NCBI GenBank assembly: GCA_030248065.1
Contig: JASAMV010008327.1
Location: 1 to 64,000 of the forward strand
Origin: Rhynchonema sp. JSB1_4
Taxonomy: Eukaryota; Nematoda; Chromadorea; Monhysterida; Xyalidae
DNA: 64,000 bases
Direction: 5' to 3'
Shown: in pieces, positions 1 to 12,148 of the stretch
How the letters are laid out: every line of letters starts with the position of its first letter
Numbering within the stretch: position 1 is the first letter of the stretch
Translations under genes and position numbers: made by a program
The notes under the pieces: generated by a model
The model's database searches: none
Told to the model about the DNA's origin: nothing
Seen by the model: the letters and a program-made list of their open reading frames with translations, nothing else

Positions 1-888
1 TGCAGCAAGAGAGAAATTATTTTCAGAAATTTGTATTGCCAGCCAACAACAAGTCTGCAAAAGACGCTTGTCGAAACAGACGAAAATCGCGGGCAACAAC
101 CAATATTTGCATAGAGCGCGCGTTTGAACACAAAACTGTATTATGTACGTTGTGTTATCATCAGTGCATTTTGGGTGTGGTCGGCGGACTGTGCACACTC
201 ACGCACGTACATACAGAGACACAGGATACGTCCGAAAGTTGGCCGTTTGTCACCCCGCTATGGGGAAGTCTCTCTTTTCATTTTTAATGTGTGGGGATCA
301 CCTTCGTTTATTGTAGATATATGTACAGTATGCATATGTTGTGAGACTGATGATCCCCTCCAACGGATCTCCTTGCGCGCATACAACACTCAAAAATGAT
401 CATGATAACTGATGATTAACCATTTTTGCTCGAACTGGGGTTTACTTGCGAAGATCTCAGGCGCGCACAAATTGTAGCAGTGCGCGTTTGTAGAATACAA
501 GAGCGTACACACAGTAACAGGGGATGGTTTACCCTAGAACGCCGCGAGAAAGTTTGCGCTTTCCAGCTCTCATATGACGTTATGTTTTGCATCGGAACTG
601 AAACCAAGTCCATGTTTCTGCACAAGATAAAAAGGCACGTGATGAAACAGAAGTGGTGATGCTCTACAGCTCTACTGCTGTTGATGGGTTACTGTGTTTA
701 TTATGCTTGTCTTTCAAAGAAAGTCATTTGTGTAGGATATGAAATGTGTGATAGCTACACTGGAACAAAAATTTATTGGCCAGGATGTTTATCACGTCTG
801 TTCAACACAGAGAGAGTTCATATCGTTTGCGGTTGACACTGAGGTTTAGGCTCCCATCCCAGTCCCAAAACATATCGCAAATCTATAG
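1..888. other. No gene recognised
   Basis: Short open frames occur on both strands, but none has a splice-consistent structure or a recognisable domain. I see no long repeat here. This is the left edge of an intergenic region that runs to the end of the serpin gene at 6467. Confidence 0.4.
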
Positions 889-1454
889 GTATTGGTCGCA
901 CGGTGACTTTATAAGAATTGCTCAATTTTTTTCCCTGAATCGTAAAGCGGGAACGTGACGGGACAGTGACGTTGCGTTGCGCAATCACACACAAGCATGC
1001 GGTCCACAAAATGTTCGAGAGGTGGCCGGGCAATTGAGCAAAGCACATTTGGGCAAGACCACTTTTGAGCAAGCAAAAAAGGGCAGAGCCAAAAGAGCAG
1101 AGCACATATTTAGTCCCAATGGCTTAGGCTTGAACTGATTTAGGTATCAGGCTTAGGCCTACACTTAGGCTTAGTTTTGAGTTTGGGCTTAGGCTTAGGC
1201 CTATTCGTTTTTAGATTCTGCTCGTTTGGCCTCTGCTCTTTTTCACTTGCGCAAAGTGGTCTTGCCCAAACGTGCTTTGCTCAATTGCCGTCCGCCGTTC
1301 CAGACCAGCAGCAACGTGAGTGCTATGCTGGATTATTTTCAGCTGAAAATGTTTTGTGAGAATCACAAATAGCACAGTGGTTAAGAGTGACTGAACGTGA
1401 AAATCAGGATTGATTTGACGAGTTTATATACGTGTGGCCGTTGTGTGGCCAATA
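889..1454. mobile_element. Family A inverted-repeat MITE, interrupted copy
   Basis: The left end reads GTATTGGTCGCAC and the right end is a diverged complement (GTGTGGCCAATAG). Internal sequence matches the intact copies at 1461-1740 and 14127-14404. A second element (1021-1296) is inserted in its middle. Confidence 0.7.
1021..1296. mobile_element. TTAGGC-carrying TIR element nested in a family A MITE
   Basis: The terminal inverted repeats are GGTGGCCGGGCAATTGAG and a diverged complement. They are flanked by an 8-bp near-duplication, GTTCGAGA (1013-1020) and GTTCCAGA (1297-1304). The core at about 1120-1205 holds degenerate TTAGGC units. Relatives lie at 21364-21908 and about 51041-51346. 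Confidence 0.7.
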
Positions 1455-1460
1455 GTACAG

Positions 1461-1740
1461 TATATTGGTCGCACAATGACCATACAAGAATTCATCAAAT
1501 CAATCCTGATTTTCACGTCCAGTTACTCTTAACCACTGTGCCATTTGTGATTCTCACAAAACATTTTCAGCTGAAAATAATCTCGTAGAGCTCCCACGTT
1601 GCTGCGGGAGTGAAACATTCCATTTGTTGCATGTTTTGTGTGCGATCGCGCAACGCAACGTCACTGCACCGTCACTTTCCTGCTTTACGATTCAGGAAAA
1701 AACGTGACCAATTCTTATAAAGTCATTGTGCGACCAATAT
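1461..1740. mobile_element. Family A MITE, intact copy
   Basis: About 280 bp with terminal inverted repeats ATATTGGTCGCACAATGAC and their complement. It carries the TGAAACAT motif at about 1613 near its middle. The copy at 14127-14404 is nearly the same sequence in inverted orientation. Confidence 0.8.
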
Positions 1741-1878
1741 CTAAGCCTAGGAGTAATGTTTCCACGCTGCTGAAATCGATTGCCAGCGTATTATCGTTGT
1801 TAAGCACCTTATACGTAGATTGCAATGTTGGAACTTTGTTTGAACGTTTCCAAGTAGACGTGGCGTAAGTGTAGGTAA

Positions 1879-2147
1879 TATAGTAAATTTCAAATTTCGT
1901 TGCCTCATGCATTCTTACAGACTCAGGGAAACTCCCGTTCGAAGTCGAGGCAGGCAACAAGCTCAACACAGTTAACAAGCAACGCAGCTGACACACACAG
2001 CTTGTGTGACTGAAACATTCGAAACGCACACGAGCCAGCTGCGTGGCTTGTTGACTGTGTGTTGAGCTTGTTGTCTGCTTCGACTTGAACGGAGTTTTCC
2101 TGCGTCTGTAAAAATGCATGAGGCAGCGAAATTAGAAACTCACTATA
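1879..2147. mobile_element. Family B palindromic MITE
   Basis: About 270 bp and nearly palindromic. The ends read TATAGTAAATTTC and its complement, and internal arms include GCAGGGAAACTCC and AGCTGCGTGGCTTGTT. The centre holds TGAAACATTCG (about 2012). Other copies are at 6658-6930, 20604-20847 and 51551-51819. Confidence 0.8.
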
Positions 2148-3634
2148 CCACAACATCTCATACAGCGCATGTGCTCCTATCATCAAAAAATCAATTGAAA
2201 ACACCGCCGTTTCTTATCAGCTTCTCATAGCACCACAGTCAAGCATAGTTTTCACAGAAACGCGGTCTACGCCACAAAATATGGGCGTTGTTTTTTTGCT
2301 TTCTGGGAAACCAAGATTATTCTTTGCGATCGAGTGTTTCCTTTCTTGGAAAACAGTAACTCCACATTTATAGTCCGCCCTCGTTTTGTAACATGATCGG
2401 GAGCGGTCATTTCCTGCAGAGTGTTTGTTACGAGGTTTACTGGACTGTAGCAGACCAACACACCGCTGAAAACTCTCCACTGTATGGAGGGATCACCATA
2501 ATGTGGGTCACTATAAACAGTGTAGACTTTTAGAGTCCGGATCCAACGTGCACCGGACCACACGTAAAGCAAGAGTAAAGGGAAAGCAAAATCCGACGAA
2601 AAATGAATCTCTCAAGGGGTGGGACGCTCATTTGCAGATTTTCGTACGGATGGGTTTGGACTCTACATATTGAGAATTGTGCAATCCTAATGTTCAAAGA
2701 CTAATCCTGAGGCCGCCCTCTGACACCAGCGAAATTCCGCAGCGAAATTTCGCTGGTGTCAGAGAGCGGCCTGGTGCCACCGGAAGACGAAAGACCCCCG
2801 TTGTGCAGTCATGAACTGAAAAACTCTACGGACGTCTCTAAGACCTTCAACAGTTCATCATTTTTAACAACAAAAAATAGTAAAACTGATCACCTTCGTA
2901 CCCAATAAAGATTGGATTGAACTGGGTCAGAGAGGTTATATCAAAATGATATCACTCCGGTCGTATAAATACCAAAAAACAACTTGAGCGATTGAAAAAT
3001 AGTGCATATACTGATACCGTGTACACTCTGCCTCCTTCAAAGTGATGTGATTGGGGAACCCTGCAATTTCAGAAACAATGCGAAAAAATATACGATGCGT
3101 CGTGTTGAGCGGTATATAATTTTGAAAATTGAAGCAGGTCTGAGGACCAAATTGTCCGACTATAAAGAGGGTACACTGTACCTATATCTGAGTCTGGTCT
3201 TCGCAAACGCACAGTACCTTCTTTAAAAAAATAGGGGCCCGCATCGCGTGCCATCTTCTGAAAATTTGGCTTTTGCTGGCACAAATATAAAGATTACCCG
3301 AAAATTCTGGCAAAGTTGGCCAGAACACCATTGTGGTTGAGAAAACAGCTGAGTTTATCAGTATATTTATTTATCTTTGGTCTGACTGGGTTGGGGTTTT
3401 TCCAGACAGCCACGAGTGCAAGGGCGGAAAGATTATGCAGTTTTTTTTCAAGCAAATAATCGCCCGCTCATATTTATTTTCCTTATTTATAATGCTGTTT
3501 ATTTCATTTCTGTGCAAATGCCTGGGCGTTGGCCGACTATATTGTGCAATATATACTTATATCCATGCGTATAAATTTGCAATATCACGACAAGCCGATA
3601 CAAGTCGTACTTTTGGGGGTCCATTAGCGCGGAA
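2148..3634. other. Intergenic; one strong hairpin, otherwise nothing recognised
   Basis: The only clear structure is a near-perfect hairpin at 2711-2772 with CTCTGACACCAGCGAAAT stems and a very short loop. Scattered open frames have no recognisable domain or exon structure. Confidence 0.4.
2711..2772. repeat. Near-perfect short hairpin
   Basis: The arms GGCCGC..CTCTGACACCAGCGAAAT and ATTTCGCTGGTGTCAGAG..GCGGCC are separated by only a few bases. It could be a very short MITE or a structured transcript. There is no other evidence for function. Confidence 0.6.
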
Positions 3635-4357
3635 CAGGGTTGAAAAAAAAAATTTTTTTATTAACGAGCTTTTTTTTTTTTAAAAAAAAAATTTTTTTTT
3701 GATTTTTTTTTTGACGAAAATTTTTTTTATTAGAAAAAGTGTTGCAAACGACGTTTCAGGACAAATGAAATCGATCCAACATATTTTTCAAAAATTGAAA
3801 AATTTTCGCCTGAGACCCAACTTGTGCGGTGACACCCGGTAGTATTGTGCAGATTCTATGGTCTTCTACCAGTCTGAGGTTGATGTTGACTAACGATGTT
3901 ACTCTAATGTATTGTAGCATGCCGTACAACGTATTTTAATGCATCGAATGCCGTATATCTGACATACGACCATCAAAATATCGATTACAGCCCAAATCTT
4001 GCGTGTCAGATCGACTTTGCGCGCCCGGTTTTGCACCAGACCTATGTATATACATGTGTAGTAGCATGCAGTAGTACATTATCGGTGCCACATCACTATA
4101 AAAGACCAGCCCCGCGCATCCCTGTACGGATTTGGGGACAATACAGGGCGCCGCAGGCGCGATTTTGGAAAAATTGTCCCGTCCACAGGAAAAAAGTGCC
4201 ACTTTTTTGCCTCGAAAAAGGCCATTTTTGGACATTTCAGCCCTTTTTGGGCAACTTTTTTTTATTAAAAAAAAGCAAAATCTGAGTTTCAAAAAAAAAA
4301 TTTTTTTTTTTAAAAAAAAATTTTTTAATTAACCACTTTTTTTTTGAAACAACCCTG
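3635..4357. mobile_element. hAT-like MITE with 8-bp target duplication
   Basis: The ends are CAGGGTTG and CAACCCTG, with long A/T homopolymer subterminal runs. It is flanked by an exact 8-bp duplication GCGCGGAA (3627-3634 and 4358-4365). Terminal CAGGG and 8-bp duplications are typical of hAT transposons. It encodes no transposase, so it is non-autonomous. Confidence 0.85.
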
Positions 4358-4571
4358 GCGCGGAACATGGTACGGGAACCTTACGGAACCTGACCGGAAC
4401 AAGAACTGAAAGCTTAGGATGAGATCAATTTCATATGATTATAATACTTTTTTGTACGTGATTACTGGAGCGCGGTTCAGATTTTATTTGTGCGTGCGCA
4501 CACGCCGGGATTTTTAGCAAAAAGGCGTGGCTCTCCCGCAAAGACTGTGCTTGAAATGAAACTGTGCATAA

Positions 4572-4815
4572 TATGGTAAATTTCCAAATTCGCTGCCGCA
4601 CAATAAAATACGCGTTGCAGTTAATGTCACGTTCTGAACCCGAACGCTAACCATGCGCAGTGTTCTGAAACATTGCGCGCAGCTGCCTGGCTGGCTTATA
4701 AGCTGGACGCGCGTCTGCTGCCCGAATGTTTCAAACGTTGACTTTCGGGTTTAGAACGTGACATCAACTATGGGCGTATTTCACTGTGCGGCAGCGAATT
4801 TGGAAATTTGCTATA
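4572..4815. mobile_element. Family B-like palindromic MITE
   Basis: The ends are TATGGTAAATTTCCAAATTC and the complement. Inner arms contain TCACGTTCTGAACCCGAA and its complement. Both arms carry the motif (TGAAACAT at about 4667 and ATGTTTCA at about 4728). Confidence 0.75.
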
Positions 4816-4923
4816 TCAGTCAGAGCCCTTTTTCCCGTTTGCAGCAAACGAAATGGATTTATACTGACTGCAGGCCGTAATCTACAATATCAAAGGACTT
4901 TTGTGCTCGCGGAGAGTGAAACA

Positions 4924-5116
4924 TAAAGGCAAACTACGCCAACACGAGCCCGATTTCGAAGGTGTGGTGTATTCAAAACGAATAGAAAGAGAAAACCATC
5001 ATGCTTCACTTTATATTCTTCAACGTGTAACACTTCCCAAATCAGCAGCCACGTCAGAATGTTTCACTATTCTGCCAGCTGCGAAATCGGGCTCGTGTTG
5101 GCGTAGTTTGCCTATA
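4924..5116. mobile_element. Family C MITE
   Basis: About 190 bp with inverted ends TAAAGGCAAACTACGCC and GGCGTAGTTTGCCTATA, extended by CAACACGAGCCCGATTTCG arms. It holds ATGTTTCA at about 5059. Three more copies are at 9863-10056, 36314-36506 and 47166-47355. Confidence 0.8.
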
Positions 5117-5820
5117 CCATTTAACTGCACATTGCCAGGAAAGCCTTGAAGTTCAAATTTTTGAAACTGGTCTGAAGACGACACGAAAAAGTTTCATACC
5201 ACCGGGCAAAATATAGGACTTTTTCCGGTGATCTTGCTCTTTTGGATGGCCTCATGATTTCTTTTATTCTTTGTTTTGTTTTAAAAAATTGAATGGACGG
5301 ATATGTGGGCGGAACGAACATGTCAGTTTTATGGATTCACTTTGTGATAATTTTTACCAATCTATATTGTGTTCATGTTCGCACTTTGAGTCAACAAGGT
5401 ACCGGAATTCCTATTCACTTTTTACTCTTGCCAACCATTTTTTGAAGGTCCAAAACACTGTATGCTTGACCTTGCTGGCAGCACACTGCGTGCGTGAGCG
5501 TGTAATTTTTGTTCAAGCCCATAAAAGAAACACAACAGCACCACACACGCAATCGAAAATGGGCATGCTGCTTGGGCAGGTGAAATTGAATCTGTTTTGA
5601 ATTTCTTGGGGATATCAAAATAAAACACGATGCTTAATTTTTATTTGGGGACCGATGAGTCGATATTTCGAGTGTAAGGGGCATTTGATTGATGGGCTGG
5701 CGCGTAGCACGGTGTATTGTTCGTGCACGCAAAATGCAAGGACAACCGAAATTTCGGAATTATTTCTGATCTTTGATGGGGATCGTGTTATTTGAATTTT
5801 GGGTTATTTTTTCTGCTTTG
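5117..5820. other. Intergenic; nothing recognised
   Basis: The antisense frames around 5415-5628 have no domain signature or splice pattern that I can support. Confidence 0.35.
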
Positions 5821-6067
5821 AGGGCGGACTTAGGTTGAACACGGAACACGGAACACGGAAATATTTCCGTGTTCCGTGTTCCGTGATAAAATTTTGAAAA
5901 TCACGGAATTCCGTGTTCCGTAATTTTCAAAATTGTGTCACGGAACACGGAGCACGGAAATATTTCCGTGCACGGAAATATTTCCGTGACACGGAAATCC
6001 ATGAAACTGGTTTGTATGTAAATTATTTCCGTGTTCCGTGTTCCGTGTTCAACCTAAGTCCGCCCTT
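5821..6067. mobile_element. Inverted-repeat element of CGGAACA units
   Basis: The ends AGGGCGGACTTAGG and CCTAAGTCCGCCCT enclose repeated ACGGAACACGG/CCGTGTTCCGT units, giving many alternative hairpins. A related, diverged element is at 39433-39612. Confidence 0.7.
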
Positions 6068-6466
6068 AGACGGCAAAACGAATATCGGGGTTGAGCCGGC
6101 ACGACGCAAACATGGTGTGACATCAGCTGAGCTGTTTTGTACGGTTCTACCCAGATAAGCTCGCCGCGGATTGCTGAAAACGGCAGAAATTGGCCTACAG
6201 TTTTTTTCCATAAACTGAGTTAGTGTGGTGACACTGTATTGGCACACTATCATCAGATCATCCTTGCCTGAAGTTTCATAGCGGTCATTTCAGGCAATAA
6301 GGTTACAATTCACACATTAATACCCGGGTCAGTTTTATGCAACAAGCAAGACCGACGAAAAAAAAATCTCGCTCAAAATCTCGTGACGAAATCACAAACA
6401 GATACATTCGGGGAAATCACTGTCCGCAAACGATGACGAGGAGACTAAATAGACTGCCATTTCGTC
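6068..6466. other. Downstream flank of serpin gene
   Basis: This is the probable 3' untranslated or intergenic sequence of the minus-strand serpin. I see no clear canonical poly(A) signal. Confidence 0.3.
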
Positions 6467-9400
6467 TCAGGCACCCATGAACTTTCCGACAAACAACGGC
6501 AGATCGGTGCTGCGATGCACAATTGCAAACAGAAACGGATGGTCCGCGGTGAAATTGATAATTCTCGGGCGCGGACTAATCCTTCTTCGCGCAGAAACTA
6601 TCGCTGTCGCAGCCGCCGCCTCCGTGCCGCGTTCGTTGACCTGCGTGTGTGAAGCGGTATGGTAAATTTCTAAATTCGTGCCTCATGCATTTTTACAGAC
6701 GTAGGGAAACTCCCGTTCGAAGTCGAAGCAGGCAACAAGCTCAACACACAGTCAACAAGCGAAGCAGCTGGCTCGCGTGCGTTTCGAATAATATTTCAGT
6801 CACACAAGCTGTGTGTGTCAGCTGCGTGGCTTGTTAACTGTGTTGAGCTTGTTGCCTGCCTCGACTTCGAGCGGGAGTTTCCCTGCGTCTGTAAAAATGC
6901 ATGAGGCAACGAAATTAGAAACTTACTATACCTATCAAACTTGGTGCGATCGGATTCGCCTGCTAGGGCTAATGGTACGGTCGTCAACTTTTACAGCGAA
7001 AAATGAGGGCGAAGAAATTATACCTTAGGCACGATGTGTAGGGTTTGATATTGGTCGCACCAGGGTTGGAAAAAAAAATTTTTTTTTAAACAAGTTTTTT
7101 TTAAAAAAAAATTTTTTAAAAAAAAAAAATTTTTTTTTAAAAAAGTCTGAGATTCGGGGAAATTTTACCAAATTTGCCTAAAAAACGCGTAAAATCGCGA
7201 AAAAAATGCAACTTTAATTTTGCATCACTTATCAAGGGTGTTTACGTCATTTCGGTGCGATCCAACAGTCTGTGCTTGATATGGACCGATGATTGCTGCT
7301 CTGTGGTATCGGACACAACAGTTTGTGGCCGAATAAGCAAGATTCACTCATAAACCACACAGAATTGAGAATATAAGCTGCAGAAATACTTGTCGGGTAG
7401 CTGAATCAGTCGTATATGACCGACCCGATGGGGTATGACATCGAAGTACCCTGTAGGCACATGCATACTGTGTCCCATGTATTACGGGAAGGTATAATAA
7501 CATCATTTGGGGTATCTTAGGCACCAAATACATGCCCCAAAGGTGATTTTGTGAAGGAAATTTTTCGACCCTTGAGAAAAAATGACAAAAAATAACCCCC
7601 AAAAAGGCCATTTTTGGACGTTTTAGAACATTTTGTTCCCCCGAAAATTTAAAAAAAAATTTTTTTTTAAAAAAAAAATTTTTTTCAAAAACCTTTTTTT
7701 AAAAAAAAATTTTTTTTAAAAAAAAAAAATTTTTTTTTTGCCCAACCCTGGGTCGCACAATGACTATATATAAGAATCCATTAAAAAATTTTCCTGAATG
7801 GTAAAGCACGTCTCGCTGAAGATCACAAACGTTCTATATTTTTATTTTTTTCGGAAACATTTCTGCCGATATAGTCTGTTGATTATATTTCGACATAGTG
7901 TATAAGCCCCATTCAGCGATGTTTGGAGCGGGCTGGGTCGACGCCATTCTAAATGAATGTTTCAAGCATTGCTAACTCAGGCAAAAGACCGATTGAACAT
8001 TGCTTGCCGCGTGGCGCAAAAACACGTGGCCTGTCATCGCACAACACCAACAATGTTCAATGGCTCTGCGAATGAGTTGGCAATGCCTGAAACATTCATT
8101 TAGAATGGCGTCGACCCAGCCCGCTCCAAACATCGCTGAATGGGGCTTATACACTATGTCGAAATATAATCAACAGACTATATCACGCTCACTGTGGTCA
8201 AGCAGTTTGACTGTAATATCGGCAGAAAAATAGAACGCTTGTGATCCGCAGCGAGACGTGCCTAACCATTCAGGAAAAAGTTTTGGGTGGATTCTTATAT
8301 AGCCATATTCTGGGACCAATAACAAGAATTGGACAATCTGTGATTTCTCTAATTGATGCCCTCCCTCTAATAGAAGCCAATCTGATGAATGTGTTTCAGT
8401 AATGAATCCAAGTTACGCCCAGGGTGCACAAAAAGACCAACGATTTTAAATTTTGCCCAAAATTTTGTGTGGGCCCCTGTAGTCGTGTACTCCCAGCGCC
8501 CAGGTACTGTTTTTCGCCTTCATAAAGCATCACTTGAGTTGACGACTGTACCCATTAGCCTTCATTATGAATGGGCAGAACTGGTTTCTCTGCAGACAGC
8601 CATATGCATTAAACGTGCTCTAGCAGAATGATGCAGCCCTGCATCGGCGGTCGTGGTGACTTGAGTTTTATTTGATCAAGCTGGAAAACAGACTAAATAC
8701 ACAGCTGAGTTTCTGTTTGAGTACGAAAATAGCCGACTTTTTTAGCGCTGGCTGATTGAAGCGAAATAGCAAAAACCGCCCAATGAACATCGAAAAACAA
8801 TCCGCCCTTCCCGTTTCCCATACCTCAACAAAGGCTTTATGATAAGCACCAGACACTTGCACCCCGCCTGTGGTAGTCATTCTTGTGAAATTCGCTTGAC
8901 CGCTGAACATTTGTCGGGCACCCATGCCGTCCAATATTTTGGTGAGCGGAATGGTTTGTTCGAATCTGAATTTCGGCATGACGATTTGCACTTTTGCAAC
9001 GTGCCCAACGCGTGAAACATCCTCCATCAAGCTGGCGCCAAGTCGGCGCTCCAGTGTTTGCATTGCCTGCGGTTGGGTTACGGTATGAAGATGAAGTCAC
9101 GAAGCTCAAACGTTTTTGTTATCGAGAAGAACTGATCAAATCTGTGATGACGAACTAATGAGTTTATGAGTTTGCACGCAGTGATGTTACAGTCCAGCAA
9201 TAAGATCTGCTGGCGGGGCTTTTGCGGACGCAAATTTGCCAGAGGCGTTCGCACTGACGAGCCCTGGCGCCTCGGTCTGTCTGCGAAACCAAGGGCGAAA
9301 CAGACCAGCATTATGACACTATAGTATGATGTGAACACTCAGGTCGATATCAGGCTTGGTGATCATGCCCCTGAATGGATCGGAACTGCCTTGGCAGCGT

Positions 9401-12148
9401 GTGGATTACCATGAAAACTTTCAACCAGCAAAGTGGTTCATAATAAGATTGGTTTTACAATACAAATAAGACAATTTTTATGTTCGTCAAGGTTACTGGC
9501 TCCAGTCTCTTATCCTTAGGCCGAGGCGACGTACGATCCGATCCAATCACCAAATTTGATATTTCCGACAATTGATATCGACTTTAGGTTGATGGTTCAT
9601 ACACGAACCTGAATACTATTCTCCTTTGGCACTATTATCATCATGTGTAGGTCATTGCCTTTGTAGGGCATTTGTATTGCCTGAATATCACCGTCGTCAT
9701 AGTGCATGACGTCATCGGTCTTCGACATCATTGGGATTTGAATCGGCGACTGATTATAGGCCGTGAAGTTGCGCTGGAAAAAAAGTTGTGCATTGAAAAC
9801 GTGAGAGAAAGATCCTCCTAATCCTAACAAAAATAAATGGACTTGTGTCTCGTCTTGTCAGTTATAGGCAAACTACGCAAACACGAGCCCGATTTCGGAG
9901 GTGGTGAGCTTGCAAAACGCAAAGAAAGAGAAAATCATCATGCTCCACGTTGTATTCCACAACGTGTAACGTTTCCCAAATCAGCAGCCACGTCATGAAT
10001 GTTTCACCATTTTGCCGGCTCCGAAATCGGGCTCGTGTTGGCGTAGTTTTACTTTACGTAGTCCGGCCAATCCATTTTTTTATTTTTATTTTCCAAACCG
10101 AATAATTTTGTACCTACACCATACCTTTTTGGTGTTGCGCTCAGTAAATCTTGTCTTCCAGTCAGCCTTGAAATAAATGGCGTTGACCAGCACCATGACA
10201 GTGCGAGCGTTAACGCCACCTGGTGGTATCAGATTTGTGATTCTGCGATTTGTGCGATCTTTCACCCACTGGTTGATTTTGTGTCTCACTTGGGCTGAAT
10301 TGGCGCTGAAATGATTTTTTTCAGTTTTTCGAGTTTTCAGTTTTTTTTGTCCATTCACGCTGACGGCCACCTGGTGCACCCCAGAATGTCTGTGATAAAC
10401 AGAATGATCGCTTCTCACTCCCAACCTCAATTGCTCAATTGCCTTATTGCTCAATGGAAATAAATGTGAAAATTTGTGAAAAAATGCTTAGGTTTCTTGT
10501 AGCGACAACCTGAAATCTTCCAGTTCAGCCGCAGATCCGAAGCAGTTTGCGAGTGCGCTTGCGAAATCAGGCAACAGGCGCAGACTACGATCGATGTGGA
10601 TTTTATTGGCGGTTGACAGTTCATAATTACCGTCTTGCGATGCAAAAACATTGCGTTGCACATTGTGGAATAGACGGGCAAACTGAAAAATAATCACTGC
10701 CTTATAGTATCACCCTGTATCGAGGTTACATTTTCAATGACATCTTGGTATCCAATCCATCCTCAACATCACCAATTATATCACATTGTCCTACATACAT
10801 ACAACGTACCGTGAGCGTGTTCTTTAGAGTGACTTTCGTTGCCTTTTGCTTCGTCCAGGGTAAAAACCAACAAACTTGAAAAAGGCGTAAAAAGCGTGAA
10901 AACATGCGTGACAGAAAATGACGGATCACATACGGGCCACAATAGAGATGGTATCCTCTGGTGGGCACTCTTGTGCACTCTGCTAACCTGTTGATTGTCG
11001 ACAGCCGAGTATCCCGGGACGAGCAAAGTCTCCAATTCGTGCCTTGTCTGCCCGGCAGCTCCCTGCATCAACATGCCTAGTGCCAGTGCGATTGACATCG
11101 GAGACAGAAATACGGAGTCGTAAGTGCCGACTGCGGTCACCTGAAAAATGATCGACCTGTATTAGTATGCGTTGTTTTTAAATGCTTTATTTTAAGTGTC
11201 ATAAATCGGTGGGATGTTCTTGCTCTACACATAAAAATTTATGGCGCTCAATACATATGCCGGTGTGATTTCGACAAACGTAAAAGCTTTTCTAATTTAC
11301 ATACCGAGGCTATTGACACTAAATGTCGAAATATAGGTACGATAGTTGCATATGGTCAACTGACAAAAATAGATCCGACCCCATCCGAACATCGCTTTTG
11401 ATACAGAAGTTCGTAGTCTCTAAATCCACGCTCTTTGGCAAAAGGAACACAGCGAATGTAACCGTCTGTCTATAGGCGTTGAACGCGTAATCGCGCAGCG
11501 ATCTGCGAAATTCGGCATGTTTTGAATCTGGGATGGCCTTTCTCGACGAATAACAGTCTGCCGTCACGCGTTGTGTCGGAACTGTATGTGGGCTGGTGGT
11601 GGGAACATCAGGTACATCCTGGGGGACGACTGTTAGTGTCCTTGAAACATCAGGCGATTCAGGAGGACAGGTGTTCATCAACCGTCCGCAGGTGAGTCCA
11701 CAATCGTGTCTGATTGCTGAGCCGTCCACATGGCAGAATCTCATGTAGATCTTGCACAGCAAGGTGGGGTGATCATCCACGCAGGTAAGGGTCACTGTAC
11801 CTAATTGTAGAAGTAGAGGTTATGAGTATGCAAGTTCCTTGTCATTTGGAAATGACCCCAAACCGCAGTTTTCCACTTGAAGCCACGTCGAATAGAGCCC
11901 TCGTCGGAGGCTCTAAGTCGAAATTTTGTTTCGTTCTGAAGTCGATAAATTTTTTAACCACTATAAACTTGACAAAATCTAGGCGGCCTCGTGGGAAAAC
12001 TGCGATAGGTAGCTGAAAACAGGGCAATCAAAAAACACAACAGGGCGTAATTCACGAGCAATCACTAACTCTTGCGGGACTGAGCCTGACGTGGTGTGGC
12101 ACACACGCTTGCGACAGGCAACAACAATAGAATTGTGCCGATGATCAT
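6467..12148 (-). CDS. Secreted ShKT-domain serpin (Arg-specific inhibitor predicted)
   Basis: Eight exons, joined on the minus strand: 12148-12070, 11800-11463, 11140-10988, 10682-10510, 10305-10125, 9773-9609, 9066-8824, 6640-6467. The phases agree throughout and give 501 residues. Residues 1 to about 17 are a signal peptide (MIIGTILLLLPVASVCA). Residues 33-71 hold six cysteines in a ShKT-like pattern, then a Pro/Thr linker, then a serpin fold from about residue 120. Serpin hallmarks seen are FLSPMSIALALGM, FASQDGNYELSTAN, VLVNAIYFKADW, the KAFVEV strand, a GTEAAAAT hinge and the C-terminal FTADHPFLFAI. Counting from hinge Glu447 as P17 puts P1 at Arg463 inside an RRR run, so inhibition of a trypsin-like protease is expected (inference). 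The loop exon (6467-6640) is 2.2 kb from the previous exon, in an intron full of transposons. An acceptor-like CTTTGCAG lies 18 nt before the ATG. Confidence 0.88.
6658..6930. mobile_element. Family B palindromic MITE in serpin intron
   Basis: It lies in the last serpin intron, about 17 bp from the 3' splice site of the reactive-loop exon. The ends are TATGGTAAATTTC and GAAACTTACTATA. The central motif copy is mutated to ATATTTCA. Confidence 0.8.
7048..8321. mobile_element. Long family A-type element with a 115-bp palindrome core and a nested hAT MITE
   Basis: The left end ATATTGGTCGCAC and the right end with GGGACCAAT match family A. The core is two arms (7868-7986 and 8067-8184) about 98% identical in inverted orientation. 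Each arm has the motif (7959, 8088). The hAT MITE 7061-7750 is inserted near the left end. Confidence 0.75.
7061..7750. mobile_element. hAT-like MITE with 8-bp duplication, nested
   Basis: The ends are CAGGGTTGG and CCAACCCTG, and the flanking duplication GGTCGCAC (7053-7060, 7751-7758) is exact. Internal sequence matches the inverse-orientation copy at 58462-59178. Confidence 0.88.
9354..9561. repeat. Possible diverged inverted-repeat element
   Basis: CTTGGTGATC near the left end and GATCCAATCACCAA near the right end resemble the ends of the element at 12481-12703. It lies in a serpin intron. The inner sequence is not clearly related. Confidence 0.35.
9863..10056. mobile_element. Family C MITE in serpin intron
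   Basis: It shares TATAGGCAAACTACGC ends, the CACGAGCCCGATTTCG arms and the internal ATGTTTCA (about 10001) with the 4924-5116 copy. It lies between the serpin exons at 9609-9773 and 10125-10305. Confidence 0.8.

Noticed and set aside
8668..8823. Serpin frame continuing past 8824 to a stop at 8668
   Set aside because: It lacks a hinge and C-terminal strand; the true reactive-loop exon is at 6467-6640 and joins in phase.
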